The notes under the pieces: model-generated
What the model saw: the letters and a program-made list of their open reading frames with translations, nothing else
Databases searched by the model: none
Told to the model about the DNA's origin: nothing
Source: Balanoglossus misakiensis
Taxonomy: Eukaryota; Hemichordata
DNA length: 64,000 nt
Assembly: GCA_040954595.2 (NCBI GenBank)
Contig: CM082580.2
Location: 3,224,001-3,288,000 of the forward strand
Direction: 5' to 3'
Translations under genes and position numbers: made by a program
Shown: positions 44,403 to 60,000 of the stretch, piece by piece
How the letters are laid out: each line of letters begins with the position of its first letter
Position numbering within the stretch: position 1 is the first letter of the stretch

Positions 44403-45017
44403 ACAATGAGTGACAATGAGCAAACAACCCTCTCCCTGAACTCTATAGTTCTACATCATGTTTTTGGAAAATAAGATTTCTACCAGATGACAGTGGAATA
44501 TGAAAAGATAGAACAATATCGGTCCTCGCTAAATTGAATTTAGTCGAAGCATTTCTGCTAAATGGCTCTGGATGGATGCAGACAGACAGACTGAGCCCAA
44601 TCAAATAGTCCGGGACTAAAAACTAAAACTTGCTATCTGACATTTGGAAGATATATGCCTTGAACATAGACACTAGCATACAAATGTAAATATTACATTG
44701 GTGACTTCTTACAATCTCTGATATCCTTTTTCTAGTTAATAAATACAATACTGTACACACCTGTACCACACTTTCAACTTAAAATAATGATAATTGTATT
44801 CTTATCTCTAGCTGCTATACACTTGTGTACATTAGATCAATTCATTATAAATTGGAAGCCACATTTTATCAAGTTCATCTGAAGGGACCAGGAGTTCAGT
44901 GACTTCCGCGTCCAATTTCAATTCCAATGCTCTATCTTCTAATAAAAGATTTTTTCAAAATTAATACTATACACACATTTTCAAAGTCCACGTTTTGTTG
45001 CCGTCCTATATATGCAC

Positions 45018-48000
45018 CTACAGCACAGGTAGCGAAACTGTCTGCTTCAATTTGAGTATTTTGGAACGGCAAATCACACACCTCAGCGGTAAAAGCCTCT
45101 GGGAAACGGCTACCTGTATTGTTTTCACAAAACACTTGCGACAAACGACTTTGTGGCCGCATGGAAATGTGTGCATAGTTGCCTTGGCATTGATGCACAC
45201 CACACACTGTGAAAAGAAAAGAAAAATATTTCAGATTATTAGTTAATACCAGTCGTAATTTATGGCATTCAAACCTCTGCATAAGTTTCTCCCCTCCCCC
45301 CTCCCCTACCCACTGTCTCAAGCAATCAAGCAATCAAGTAAAACTATGCAGTGTCGCACTCACACTGGGGTTAAGCTGCAATTTTATATTCATATCAACT
45401 GTACATTATACACATGCTGAGTCTGAGAATAATTTCTTGGCTCTAATCAGTGAAAACAGATGAACCTAGTATGCCCCTGAATGAACTAAATAGATTAGAA
45501 TATTTTATGGCACACCACAGCCGTAGAACACAGTACAATGGATGTGACATAGTCTGATTAGGATTGAATAGGTGGGCATTTCATAGAGAGATAGAAATGA
45601 GCTTTGATGCCAGAAAAATATGTAAAATCTATGAAACAAGTTGCCCAGTTGCACAAATGTGAAAATAGGTCATATCTGTTATCGATTTTCATACATTCAA
45701 AGTAAAAAATGTAAAAATTTGGAAACTCGGTCTAAAATCTGAACAGTTGTTTATATCTAATTGAAGGCATTTTGATAAATTAAAATACGGCTAAAATTTG
45801 ATTGCAACAAAATATTTGATTTTCAAAATAATAATAGCAGTTCATTTTATAAGTATACTTTCACTGCATTGTGCGTATATGCAAATGGAATTAACCTAAA
45901 AATGGTAAAATATTTAGCCTCAAAATACTGGGACAGTGTGCTTTCCTCACTGATAAATAATGAAGGCTTAAATTTCCATTACAATGCAAATGAATTGCTC
46001 AGTAAATGAATTATTTGTTTGTAATTCAAAATCACTAAAATCCAAAAGGTGGAAAACATATAAGTTTAACATAAATATCACAACTTCCATTTTTGATCAA
46101 AGTTATCCTAGGTAGTCAATCTGATTCACAATCTTCTCTTTTCGATTTAATCACTAAACATCCTTTGAACTCGACCTTGTTGAAGAACATCAGTCTTCCA
46201 GAATTTGATTAAACTTGATTTCACCTCGACCTTAATCTCAGTTTAATTAATAGCACATCAGAAGTTTTTCTAGTCAGTGTCCATAATTTTGATGGCTAGC
46301 TGACATTATGAAAATTATGGAAGTATGATAGGTCCATGTGTCAAAATGCAGCCATTTCTAATACATTTTCATTCATTAAAGCCCCATGCTCTGCAACAGT
46401 GTTTTTGTTAAGGGTGGTACCCAGATAGATGTTACCGGGGTTCCACAGTCATTTTACTGGGGTTCCCCTTGGTATATCAATGGAGTCATATTAGCAGAAG
46501 CGTTATTGGGGTTTCCCAACCTTAGCAAAAACACTGTGCATTTTTGGGGGGAAATTATCTGTACTAATAATAACTGTATTAATATTAGGCAATTCAGATA
46601 TATGTACATTGTATTAAAGTATAAATAAGTATTATAAGTATGAGTGCATATGCAAGTTTTAACCAGACAAATAATAAAGCTTTGCCGCAAAGAAACCTGG
46701 CCGCCACTGTCGGAAAATGCAAAATACAATGAAAATATTTGATTTCCCACTATGAAACTTCAAAAAACAATTTAAACAAAGCATAATCTCATTCACCAGA
46801 TCACATGGAAGTAAATGAACTCCACTCAGACATTCTATTTTCACTTTTTTTAAATTATGGGAATTTTTGCCTGTCCTGATATTTTATTGGTCATTTTATC
46901 ATAAGTAAAGTGTTTCCTTAAAATACTATCAGGCAATATTATTTAATAGACAGAAATAAAAGCATATCCAAGATTACATTTTTTTTTATCGAGTTGCAGC
47001 TCATGGGGCTTGAACTGAGTGAATATTTTCGCTGAGGAAAACCCTAATGCATGATGGCATCCTTCGTGTGTCGCACACCACAAGTCAATCTTGCTCGCTT
47101 GAAAAAAGTTACATCTCACCTCATCATCTTCTGAAGTAGATTTGTCCACATCATATCGATCAAGTTTTAATAATAATTTCTCCTGTAGAGAAAAAAGATT
47201 ATAATAATGTTTATAAAAATATTACAGTTGAATGAGAATGCATAAGCCTGTGAAGATAATTGTCAATCATGCATACTACACAAGTAGTGTGTGTGGCCTC
47301 ATTTACTCCACAGCACATACTGTAAAACATGTTATTTTCGCGAGTTGAAATTTTCGCGATATCGAGAGAGGCCACTGTTTCGCGAGTATTAATTTTCGTG
47401 TTCTCGTACTGCATTGTGCACATTGTTCTTTCACAACTATATCTACGCGAGTCTTTATTTTTGTGTTTTTTTGGCTCTCGCATATTTCGCGTAAATTTAT
47501 TGCTTGCGAAAATAACATGTTTTACAGTACATTATACATGTACAAATCAGCATTGTTTAACAAGAGTAAATCATTGATTGCAGTTTAAGTCCTTTATAAG
47601 AACAAATTAATGGAGGAGATTTTTCAATGTATCATTGAATGCATTAATTTCAATGGGTATGTCATTTATGAGTGTACTTTGAAATTGAGCATTTAATTAT
47701 AAATGAAATTTTCAGGACTCATCTTGCTTCATTTTTCATTCTGGATGAGTGGGCAAAAAAAAAATCAAAAGTAGGCGACAGAATTAATGATGGAACAGGG
47801 AAGGGAGAAGAGACAGAGTACATGTACATGGCTCTTATGTACATTTGTAAACCCCAATGTATTTTTTTTGTCTGAAATATACACTGGTGTAATGTATGTG
47901 TAGAATACTGTAAAACATGTTATTTTCGCGAGCAATAAATTTTCTCAAAATACGTGAGAACCAAAATAGCGTGAAAATAAAAAGTCGCGTAAATTTTTTT

Positions 48001-51000
48001 TGAAGATAACGATGCAGTGAATGAAATAAGAGAATGTGAAAATTAATACTCGCGAAACAGTGGCCTCTCTCGATATTGCAAAAATTTCAACTCGCGAAAA
48101 TTAAATGTTTTACAGTATTTGTAGAATATATTTAGGTCTCACTACAGTAGACGAATAATGAGTGTGTTGTCAACATGCAAACTAGATCGATGGATCTGTA
48201 CAGCTGATACCACGATATTGCCAACCATTCAAGAATTTGTATTGTATCAGTACATTTCCAGAATACTGTGTGGGAGGTTTGACATGCATTGTAACATGCG
48301 GTTCCAAAACAGTTGAGAACTATTTGATGTAGTGGAATCTGATTAGGTTGAAAAGGCCATTCATACAGTCTGGGGGGACATGTCTATCTTGTGTGATGTG
48401 AATTCTCAACGGAGAATAATTATTCTAATATGTGGAGAAATTCTTTTGAGCTGTTGGATTGTGCATGGTTATGCTCTGGTATGTTGTCAGTGGTGCCACC
48501 AAATTCTCTGGTCGATGCAGTAAAATGTCTACATTGTTGGTTCCTTTTCTCTATTATTTACAAAGAAATCAAATATATTTTTTTATAAAAGGCAACTCCG
48601 TTGTTACATGCACGGATGGGTCAGTTGTGAAATAACACAACCAGCGTACGTGTACACACGTTGTATGTGGTTGGAAGTAAAGCTTTTAGGCAACATGTGA
48701 CAGAATGTGTGGGAAGATTTGAATCCATCACATGCACTCACGGCCTACACACTGTTAGCAGCTTGGATGACTAACTGAACAGATGAGACAAACATGTACG
48801 TATGTTTCCATTGAAAACAAAGAGGTGTGGAGAGATTAAAATGCTCTGACATCATATGGCCATATTTTTCTATTTCCTGTTCGATTTTTGGGATATTTCT
48901 GTGGTTTTTATCAGCATTAAGCACCAAAACAGTAACTTAAACTAGCTGAATATATAAACTATGCAAAAAAGAACATGAGAAATATAAATATGAAAAATCT
49001 GAATTTTTATCTGTTCTGATCGAAACATTGCAATTTGTCTGAGTTCAAGAAACATGGCCAGGTGACTGTGATCACTCGATAGGAACTGTTCTAACCAGAT
49101 CATATGAGATCACTTTACTATTCCATTAGGAATTAAATTCGTTTCCTACAGCACTTTATTTGAGGGTTTGTTGACCCGAGCGTTATCTGTGCAACACAAT
49201 TCTAACTGAAGCACAATTTGTTTCAGTTGTTGAACAGATGTAATAATTGACTGTTTATTGGAAATCATTACAGCCAATATTTGCCACACAAAAAAGAAAA
49301 AATCTACAGTCAGCAATTGAAAGAATATATTCTATAAAGGAACGGGGCAATGTAGGATTTGTGTCATCAAATGTGGGCTGAAAATTTTGCTCTACAATCC
49401 TACAGTACATGACGTGTAGGTGTAATGTTATTTTGTGCTGTAAAAATGATAAACTTCATGTCCACTACACCAATTTAATCAGCCTCCATACAAACAGTAC
49501 GCAGCTATCGTGGTATGCCAAGAGATGCAAATGCAAGTAATATGGCTTAATGGTGAGGATTTTAGAGGATAGGGAATATATTTGTAGTATTTTACTGTGG
49601 GAAAATAAATATGTGAAATTTGACAGCTCTAGAGGCTTTAAACTGTGGTTGGGAATAAAATATGAAATAATGCAAGAGTGCTTCATAGAAATAATCAATA
49701 TACATTCTGGGTGAATGAAAGGATTGTTATTTTAGAATCTGCTTAATACACAAGAGCTCGAGATATAAATAGCCTACAAATATTTATATAACACTGAAAG
49801 TCATGGAAATGGTTTCAATGCTGTATGTAGGCTTTTCAGTACAAATCAATAGTTCTGTTAATAATAATACAACTAAGATCTGCATTTAGAATCCGACTAA
49901 CATTTATGGCACTATGAGTGATTGACGATAAAACCAGATAGTTTATTATAACCAGTATGAAACTGGTTTCTGTAGTGTCAAGTTTCCAAGAGTGTTTTAT
50001 CAAAGATTATATTTATATCATGCTACCGTCCGCCATTCTGATTGGACGGGAGCGATGGTAAAATACTGTTTTACCACTGGCTGTTTCACTAAGAAAATGA
50101 CACTAATATGCCACAAAATTAATTGTTGATATAATATAGTAGCAAATAACCCCACCTCAGTTGGGTATGCACTGGATTTTGGTACACATTAGTGTTATCA
50201 ATTCATTCCAAATACATTTAAGCAATATCCAGGAAACTACATCAGCTGGAGAAGGTGTTGGTTTATGTAGGGGATTTTGTTACTGTCATAAGCAGATGTC
50301 CAGGCCAAAGATGTGATTGTTACAACTAATAACTTAAGCAGGCTTCCAGAGTTATCCAGCAAAGAGATGTTACTAGTGACAGTTGTAAACTCCTTACATT
50401 GATACATGTACAATATCTCTACGGATGACACACTTCTATCAGATCCGGACTACCTTACTTGAACCCTGGATTTGGAAAACTTCAAAGCTCTGTCTATAGT
50501 TTCATTTCCAAGATTTCAAAAGACATCTGGAACATTGCGGAAATGAAGCACTGACAAGTGAGATTTATTGGAGTGAAACATAAGAGATATTGGCATATTT
50601 CCTGGGTCTATTCTTTGGTTTTCAAAAGTATTCATTAGGATGGCTGGAGCACGGAACTCGGTTATGCAGCATTAAATGTCTGCCATTTATAATGTTTCTT
50701 GTTTAAGGATTGATGGAAAGAGAAGTGTGCACTTCATGCTGATGTTCTGATGTGCATTTGTGTGCTGTTCTTATTCCGTTGTCAATTTTAATGTACACTG
50801 TTGATCTTACAGAGGATTGGTCTCATTGGCCGAGTTAGTTACTGACTTTTTAAAGGGCAATTATCGTCATTTTGGGGAGGCTGTTGTGTGGGACGCACTG
50901 GTTACAAAATCACATAATTCCGTGCGAATATTAAACTCTCTAATATGGCCGCCAGACCAATAACTAATAAAAGCTTTACTTGGGGATTCTTACACTGTTT

Positions 51001-54000
51001 GGAGTGAAGAATAATTCGTAAACTATGAACACCATTCAAATTCCAAATCTACAGCAGAAATTTCAGTGCTGAAAACTCTTCCGAAATTTTGTGAGATAAG
51101 CCTGCGTACCGCACGATGTCCAGCTCATCTGTCCAGTCGCTGCAGCACGCAATCGCTTCAAACGCTTCATATCTGGTTTAAATTCAATTAGAAATGCCTC
51201 CCTGCCTTTTCCACATTAAAATTTGTGGCATATTTTCAGTAACGAAAACATTTATCATGATTGTAATAACAGTTTATTAGAATATGCAAATCATTCCAAA
51301 CTAGTGTCAAGGACACTGCTCCCATTTCATCCGAATTGGCACAAACAAGTGAAATATCCAGTGTGTCGAGCTACCGGGTAATATATGCACAGTCTCATAC
51401 CCCCTTCCATCCCAAACCAACCCAACCTAGCTAAGCAGCCAATATGGATTGCATAGCCACATAATTTACGGGATACATATACCAGTTCAGTTATTGGCAG
51501 TTTTGTCATAAATTCTGATGGAGAATATTCCCATGAACCAGGAACCAAATTCCAAAGCAATTTGGTAAGTGCATGGCTTTTGAGCAAGAGATGTTTGACC
51601 CAAAATGACAAATCTGCCTCTAGAATAGAATATAGAATATTTGCTACAGTCATTATATGCATTAAAGCCCCTCTAGCACAAACGGTACTAATTCACATAA
51701 CAAAACATCAATGTAGAAATAATCTTTAAAAAAAGACAAATTAAGTTGCAGCAACTTTCAGAGCAGCCTACACTTCACAATAAGAGATAGATTTAGGAAT
51801 ATGTCAGTGAAACTGTCTCTGTAAACATCAAATTTAAACTGCAAGACAGTACTTAAATTTCAGATGGACCATGAAAACATGCATTTAACAAATGTTTATG
51901 TTTATCTGTACGTCTGAAAAACTCGGTATCAAAATGAATATCACATTGTGTACTACTTCTTGTATCTTTCACAGACTCGCTGATGGTCGTACAACTGAGA
52001 CTAATAAAAAAAACCTTGAAAATAACACAGTCAATCTTCACTAAAACCCATATGGAATACGGTAGTCAATTATCTGATGTGTTTTCTATTAAGCAAACCT
52101 TGTTGATTCATCTGCTCCATCTAACCAAAACACACTATCTGACACATGAGAGGCAACATTCATAATCGACACAACAGGGTGGAAAATTTCCAATTATAGA
52201 TCAATTGGGAAAAAAAATATGGATTTTCGCATCCATGCCGATTGCTAGATTAGTGATGTAATCTGTGTGTGGTTATAGACCACAGATGTTCACAATCCAA
52301 TTCATATTAAATCAGTTTTTGAATCCAACGATTTCTGTTATGGCACTCTGCTAGAACAACTTATCTAAGGGACACACTGAATTATCTACAATGTATGTTC
52401 CTTGAAACAACAGTTTGAAAACATCATGACATAAAAATAAGATGACAAAGTAGAAAGACTAATACCAGTAACATTTTATGCCATTTTCAAACATTCCGAT
52501 TAATGGAATAGAATAACATGATGAATTTAGTAAAATTCATGTTGAAAATTAGGTGTGTGAAGTTTCCTTGTTTAATGTTGGATAATTGTATAACTGCTAC
52601 TATCCTAACAAATCAGAGTCTTGTGGATTTTTTCACTGGCACTGCAGTACAGAGATTTTCAAATAGTGCAACTATGCAATTAAATACAGGACATCCAAGG
52701 CTTTACCGGCATTACTGCAGGGTCGACTCTTAAATGGGAACACAATATTTCAGGGTTATTCGGATAATTCCCAAACAATGAATGAGGAATGTTACACCTG
52801 AGTACACTGGATCGAAATTTGGGAAAAGGGAATAATACCGGTACTGTCAGCAATATTTCTATTGTCCAACTAATTTTGGTGTCATTCATTAATAGAATCT
52901 CACACTCCCAAGGACCTGGGATTGTATTTCGCACACAAGTTGGGGATTTTTTGTCACACACAAGCCGCAGGCAAGTGTGGGACAAAATATTGCGAATCAT
53001 GCGAGAACGATGACATCACTTGCATCACGCAAAAACTATGACGTCATATTCTAGACATGTTTTGCTACATGTATATTAGCATATTCAAATGAGTAATGTT
53101 GATGATGGAAAGGGATAATTAATCTAAGAGTATTAACCTAGAAGTAGAACACATTTAAATTCACATGACAGAATTCTAAAGAGTAGTGTACAATGTAACT
53201 TTAATCTTGTACTTTATAAAGGCACATGGCACCGGTACTTAAAACAATAAAACTAAGATTAGGAAAAAGAAACAAGCACACAGCAGCTGCAGAGTGCCTT
53301 TGTCTGAATAAGTTGAAGCTATGGAGAAACGAGACCTGCATGGAATATTCCACCCTGACTTGATTGAGTGTTCTTGCTTGATAGAATTAGCACTGTTAAT
53401 GGGTTTCCCTGTTTAGCCGAAATTGCTTTGATTAGCGACTGCAGGCTTGTTTTTTGCTGTTTGAATTTCAATTTCAGGGCTTGGCGGCAAGCAGGCAATC
53501 ACTTCTCTTTATTTCGGGTTGTGGGGATAATTGGAATTTTGTTAGCATGCGACTGCAACCAACAGGGGGCTTAAGTTGCTAAATGTATGATTCATGTTTC
53601 ATCAAGTTGCACTGAAATTTTCATCTAATGTTTGCTGTTGTAAGATACGTGCACTGTCAGCTTTGGTTAGATTCAATTTACTGTCACAAGCCCAGGTAAT
53701 TCCAAGGTATACCTGTATTGTAAAAGGACTGATTCTGCATAGTTAGAGCTATTTATCACCATACAAGTTTGAGGCAGCAAATTTTATTTATAAAGAAATC
53801 AGACGTGAACTGAATATGCCCCACGGTTGGACTGTGATAGTTTGTATGTACAAGCCACAGTGACTGTACATTGTCGTACTCAAGTTTAATGAAACAAATT
53901 TTGGCACAGTAATTATGGACATATACCCTAAATTTTCGAAGCCCAGTTGAATATGCAATTTAAAAAGTAAGTTTATATTTACACTCTGGTTGAGATCAAT

Positions 54001-57000
54001 ATCTGTAAGCCTTCACTAAATTGGATCAGTAACTTTGGATTCATGTTTCTCATTTTAATATGCTCATTTAATAGGTGCACTGGCACATTTTGACAAGAAA
54101 TTGTGGAAGTAATACAATCACATGTGTCAAAGATCAGCATAGATCTCTAGAGCAAGTTTCATTAAAATGTCAGTGTCAGTGCAAAATGTCTCTCAATGCA
54201 CTTGTATGTGAGATCAATAAGTATAGGTTATTGCACGAGTAACGGTGCCTTACGCACGTGTATCACCACACTTTTGGTCATTAGTTTGTAAAATTCACCA
54301 AGCCAAAACTCGGCAAATTTGTGGTATATTAAGTAGGTTATCATGATTCGTAACGGTGGGTTACTCTTGATATCACCACACATTGTATTGTATCACAACA
54401 TAAAATGCATTATGTTCATCCTGGCACAATTTTTCCTTGTCAAGTTTGTGTAATTCTGGACAAGAAAAACTAGCAAAATGGCCGCACGGTAGCCATGTTG
54501 GATCATTTTACAACACAAATTAACGTAAATCATTGTTCGTTGTTGTATTAAGACCAGGGCAGAAGAGTTTCAGGCATGTCAAATGGCTCAGAAACTTAAA
54601 AAAATTGACAGTCACATTTTGATGATAATATTAAAATAGAAAATACATACATACATGTACGTATGTACATCTTAATACCCTCAAGCTTGCATTGAAATCA
54701 ATCCAGGTACAGTATGTCTGAGTGTGATGGTCAGTAACACATGGATGGACAACTAGACTAGTCCCATGTACAATGTACTTCATCTATGGAGACTTAAAAA
54801 ACTACATTGGATTTGCTTTTATAAAACTGTCACTTTCTGACTAATGAGTCCATTTTTGTGTAAATGCACAATCACCCAAACAAGTGGACTTGTTCATGAT
54901 TTTCCTTAACAACATCATCACGCAAAATTAGACAGCTGGCATACGCTACATACATAGCATTTCAAATATTCCATTTTCTCCTTCAGCAATTACCTTAAGC
55001 AGTTTGTGACAACTATATAAAACACAGACCATGCTTGCTGAGTGTCAATTAAACACTTTTCATAAAGAAACACAGTGTTCGCCTGACTGCTTTACTTCAA
55101 AGAAACACACTTGACATGCAGCACGGTAAAAAGATTAAATCTGTGAATTGCATCTCAATGAGGGATGATGATACATCACTTCAAATAGCTTCTAGAGTTC
55201 ATTCTGACAGCAGCTGAATTCTCCATGCAAGTCACACAGTTACAGTGATCAAGAAACTTACATTGTAAAGGACGGAAACGCAAGACATTCCTTAAAAAAT
55301 AGTATGTAAATTGTTGATAATCAAAAGATAATAAACAGTGAATTCATTTTAATTTGTATTCATATAAGCCATTCGATCAGTATATGTAGATTTTTATGTG
55401 TATGTGTGTGTGTGTGTGTGCATGTGTGTGCATATAGTACATGTGTTTGATTGCACTGCATAAGCATCCGAGGTCAACATATACGTTACAATGTGAAGGC
55501 AGACCCAAGGTAACAGTGACCGTGTATGATACCAGTATATGGTTCAGAAGGTGAAGGACATGAATGCCTGTCAGTCACATTGATGGAAAAAAAATTGTTT
55601 TAATATTAAAATGTTGTTCATTTCACGTTGGTCCCATGTAAATTGCCTACATGTGCATTTTTCAAGGAAAGGCATTTAAAATTTTAGAGCCTTTGCTTGC
55701 GATTCAGACTTATTAAATTTCATGAAAGCTTCATTTTGGTTTTGCGATTATTTATTGTGAAACCTTTTTACATCTTCTCAAAAGTAAATGAACTCACTAT
55801 TGGAATTAATACAAGTAACTACTTTTTAAAATTCTAGTCTATAGTGGTATTCACGAAAATATCATTTTTCAAGGTATTTACTCAAGATATGCTACGGATT
55901 ATTATAGTATACTGCTGCTAAAATTTAGAGTATAAAAAAACTTAAAATTATTAATAAATTGATTAAAATACTGAGGGGCGCATACTCAATGATGTCAACA
56001 ATATGTTTGTTATTGTTTATGAAACTCCTTGCTGTAAGTTGCTGGTATGTAGAATACTGCTGTTCTCAGGTGTGTCCAATTAACCTGATCATGATTGGCC
56101 GGTCACAGCTCTAAATTTGCATAAACCCAATAATAGACATGACTGACAATCATACTCCTGAGGGTTACTTCAATTATATGGTAGACAACGTACATTGCAG
56201 AACAGATAAGAACAGTGATTTTGCAGGCTTGCAGTGTTGCTGAATGAAGGGGGAAATAAAAGTTTGTTACATCAATACATGTACTGTAAAACATGTTATT
56301 TTCGCGAGCAATAAATTTTCGCGAAATAAAATGGCGTGAAAGTAAAAGCGCAAATGTCCCGGTCAGAAGGTAACTACGAGCTCCGTAGAGCAGCGTTCGA
56401 CACGCTAAACAACTCTCGTCGTCCATGTTCGAGTCAACACGTCTCCCTCAACACGCACGTACTTCAACTGCGCAATTGGGATGGGGGGCGCCTCTTTTTC
56501 TACTAAATTGTGACGTTGTTACAATTTTAGAGATAACGTGTCGGCGGAATCAAAGAAATACGATGTTGCTAGTTTGCCGTTTGTTGCTAGTATTTCGAAT
56601 TTCATAGTACATGTAGATGCATAGGGAGAAAACCCTACAAAATATAGCCCAATCAATTCAATCAAAAACATCATTATCCACTGATTTAATAATAGACGGC
56701 TATATGAGCAACAAGATACTATGATGTGAATGCCAATAAATGTGTATGGCTTCTGCATTTAGAATTCAACTGTATAACAGTTACTGTAAACAAATTTCAA
56801 GGAGATTTCTGAAGGCCTTCTTTCTAATTGAGTCTCAATGTACCCTAGAGACATCAAACTCGTAAAATGACTTTCTATAAAAGTAAATGCTGATATCATT
56901 AAAACTGATGGCCACATATGTAATTTCCCTCAATTTACGTAATTTTATTTCAAAGATTCAGATTTTATGGTAAACTTATGTGTCATTTAATACGTTGGGT

Positions 57001-60000
57001 CAAAACTGCAAAAGTTACATTGATTATTCAAACAGAAAATCGAAGTTTAATATGAAACTGCCACATTTTGAAAGAACATTAAAATCTCTACAGAGAAAAG
57101 AGCTGCCAACACCAGATGAAGTACATGTAATACACAAATTAAAAAAAAAGTTAAAAAATTGGTAATTTGCACCAAAGACAATAAAAATTCAAGAAACATT
57201 TTTATTTAACAGATTGATTTTTATTTAACAGTTTGAATCTTTACTCTGCAAGTGTCTAAAACTGTATTAAAATGAGTAAATTCCATATCATTCCTGATCT
57301 GTTAGAAAAATGGAAAATACATATTCACCAATCTCATTCAACATGACTGACCGATTGCGGCACATTTAAAGAACGATGAACAAATGCAGTCACGTTAGTT
57401 TTTCTAAAATCAATTCACAATTTTCTCTTTCAACTGAGGACAGATTTGCCTGTATTTGGTCTAAATCAAGGAGCCAGACAATTTTTTCCCAGTTCTGCGA
57501 AACTTGTAATTGCTACATTTAACATAATTTAATAATTGAATATGAATCCACAATGATAAAATTAAACATTAATTCATTTACATGAAGAACAGAGAATCTT
57601 AGGTATTTCAGAGAATGTGCCTAAATAAAGTGGAGAGTAAACATAGCGTTGATTTATTTCTAACTCTGTGTTCTTTTAATGCAGCTCTTTTTAGTATACA
57701 GAACCCATAAACCCCTCTAAATTGATTGATTTAACAAAATACTTTCCCATTAAAGGAGTCTGTCGATTAGATCTATGGTACCATTAACAATTAAGTTTTA
57801 TTTTCAGTCTGCAATCCACTGTCAGGTCACCTTATAGTCTGAGCAGGACGAAAATAGTACATGACTAGGAAAATAAGTCTGCAATACAATGTCTGAGATA
57901 ACTACTTTTCTTAAAGCTGCAGTTATTTTAATGCATATAAGCATCACATACCAGTCAACATCTTCATATCAAGCAGCCTTTATGTGGTTGCCTCTAGCAA
58001 CTCCAGTCATTGATTGATACATGTACTTCGACATACATGCACCCCTTAGTAAGTATACTTAATTAATTTCCATAGCTTGCAAGTAAAAAAATCCAAAAAT
58101 TTCGCAGACAATGAGATTCTACCAATTACATAGTTACACAGATGTTCAGATTTGATTGCTAAGAATCAGAATATGACGTAACTCCATGACCTCTGCACCT
58201 CAACTCTGCTTTAATAGAAGTTATTTTCATGAATGATGTGGTATGGTGATATCCTGCAGAAGCACTTTCAGGAGCACAGTGACTAAAATTACAGCACAAC
58301 AGTCAACACAGAACATGTACATTATGCCATTTGCAGATTAATAAGAACAGACTGAAATTCTCTCTTATAAATTTTAGCCTACTCTATGATTGAATATCAA
58401 GCTTCCATTTCATATTTATATACTGTACCATTGTTAGCATCACATCACTAATAGAATCTCACACTCCCTGAGATTCTATTTCTCACACAGTCACAAATTA
58501 GCCAAATGCGTTAAAAAACATTGAATAAATGACTCTGGCACTGCCGTCTGGCACGTCGCGCTGTAGCCTATGTCCCTATAATACACATCACGCCATTGGA
58601 TTACATTTAGCAAAAGAACGCTTTGTCAACCAATCAGCACTCACGTCATATGCAGCTTTCGAGTCAGTGAGAGTGTGGGATCGATTTGTTTTCACACTCT
58701 GATCCCACACTCCCAGCGTGCCAGGAGTGTGAGAATAAGAAAATCTTCCACAGACTCAATAGTTCAATTATCGAAAGCTACTCTACTTTTATACCTCATA
58801 CAGTTATAATACATGAAGAATGGGTTTCATGTCGAAAACATGTACAATGTCAAGCCATTAACTGGCTTACTCAGGACTCTGATCAATAACGTACATGTGG
58901 GCAGAATACAGGTTTGCTTCCTACTAATTATTCCAAAGATTTCTTGGATAAACATTTAAAGAGCTTTGTAAAGAATGACCCAAAACAAGGCTGGTTGCAG
59001 GTACTGGGTCCCATATCACAATTATCACACAGTTGCTGGGTGTATAGTGTAACTACTTCAATTTACATCAAATGTTACAAAAATATGCTTAAAAGAACAG
59101 TCTCACTGGTAGCTATTTTTAACAAGTACACATTTTAGCTGTCTGCCTTACTAAATTATTTATGTCTATGATATACAGATGTGTACTGATTGTGAATGCT
59201 TACAGAAATCATACAAGCTATTAGTATGTTCATGGGGTTTCCGTGTATTGTGAATAGACATTCCCCAAGTCATTTTCACTTTCCTTGATAAACATCTTAG
59301 TCTTTTAATTACTAGCAGGTGTACATTAATTTCTCATAAATTGCATTTATTTCAGTTATATATTAAAATGACTGATGACTTATTTATAGTTATATGGGAT
59401 ATTTGTAGTTGTAATGGGACCCAACATTTATAGTAAATTGTTATGGCATATTTACATGTAGAGATGCTACAGGATTCACAATGCAATGTAATGATACTTC
59501 AGAGTCAGATAGGTACAGCCTTATGGCAATTTTTAGTACAATGGCATTAATGGAATATTATAAGACAAAAACATTCATCTACCATAACTGTAACCAGTTG
59601 GTCAACAGTGATGCAATGAACATCTGTTATGTTCTATTAATATGCAATTGGGCATTACCTACCAGGTATGCTTGTAATTTCAACTCTTTCTGACAATTCA
59701 CTGCATGGTACATACATCATCCCTTGTGTCAATGAGTGACAGACATCATACATGTACAATGTCAAAATGACAGGCATTGAAAACTTCACCCAATCAAAGT
59801 ACCTATCTGTCTATCATCTGTCTATGTATCTATCTGTCTGTCCGTCTCGTAGATCTATCTATTGATCAATCGATCAATCAATGGATGGACTGAAAAAAAA
59901 TTGTTCAGTTAGCTGAGGTGTTCAGTTAATAGATTCATTCAAAACACATGGTTCTATGTGAAAGGGACTAGAATATTTGTTCGGTATAGACAGGTTTCCA

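Larger units (their letters stand above)
38075..45017. other. Non-coding stretch right of the retrotransposon
   Basis: I see no supported gene in this 6.9 kb. It holds three family A MITEs, one family B, one family C and one family D copy, and a G tract at about 41789-41809. The right end is probably the 3' UTR of the minus-strand RING gene. Confidence 0.6.

Noticed and set aside
44932-45333. 133-residue minus-strand ORF overlapping the RING exon
   Set aside because: It is the wrong frame; the RING cysteine pattern and splice acceptor use the other frame (45206-45018).
38252-48117. Regularly recurring short repeats that might look like an array
   Set aside because: Spacing is irregular (hundreds to thousands of bases), units are about 210 bp with inverted ends, and the genome is animal; this is a MITE family, not CRISPR.
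58686-59138. Plus-strand ORFs in the long RING-gene intron
   Set aside because: No recognisable motif, splice signals or conservation cue; they are expected by chance in AT-rich DNA.
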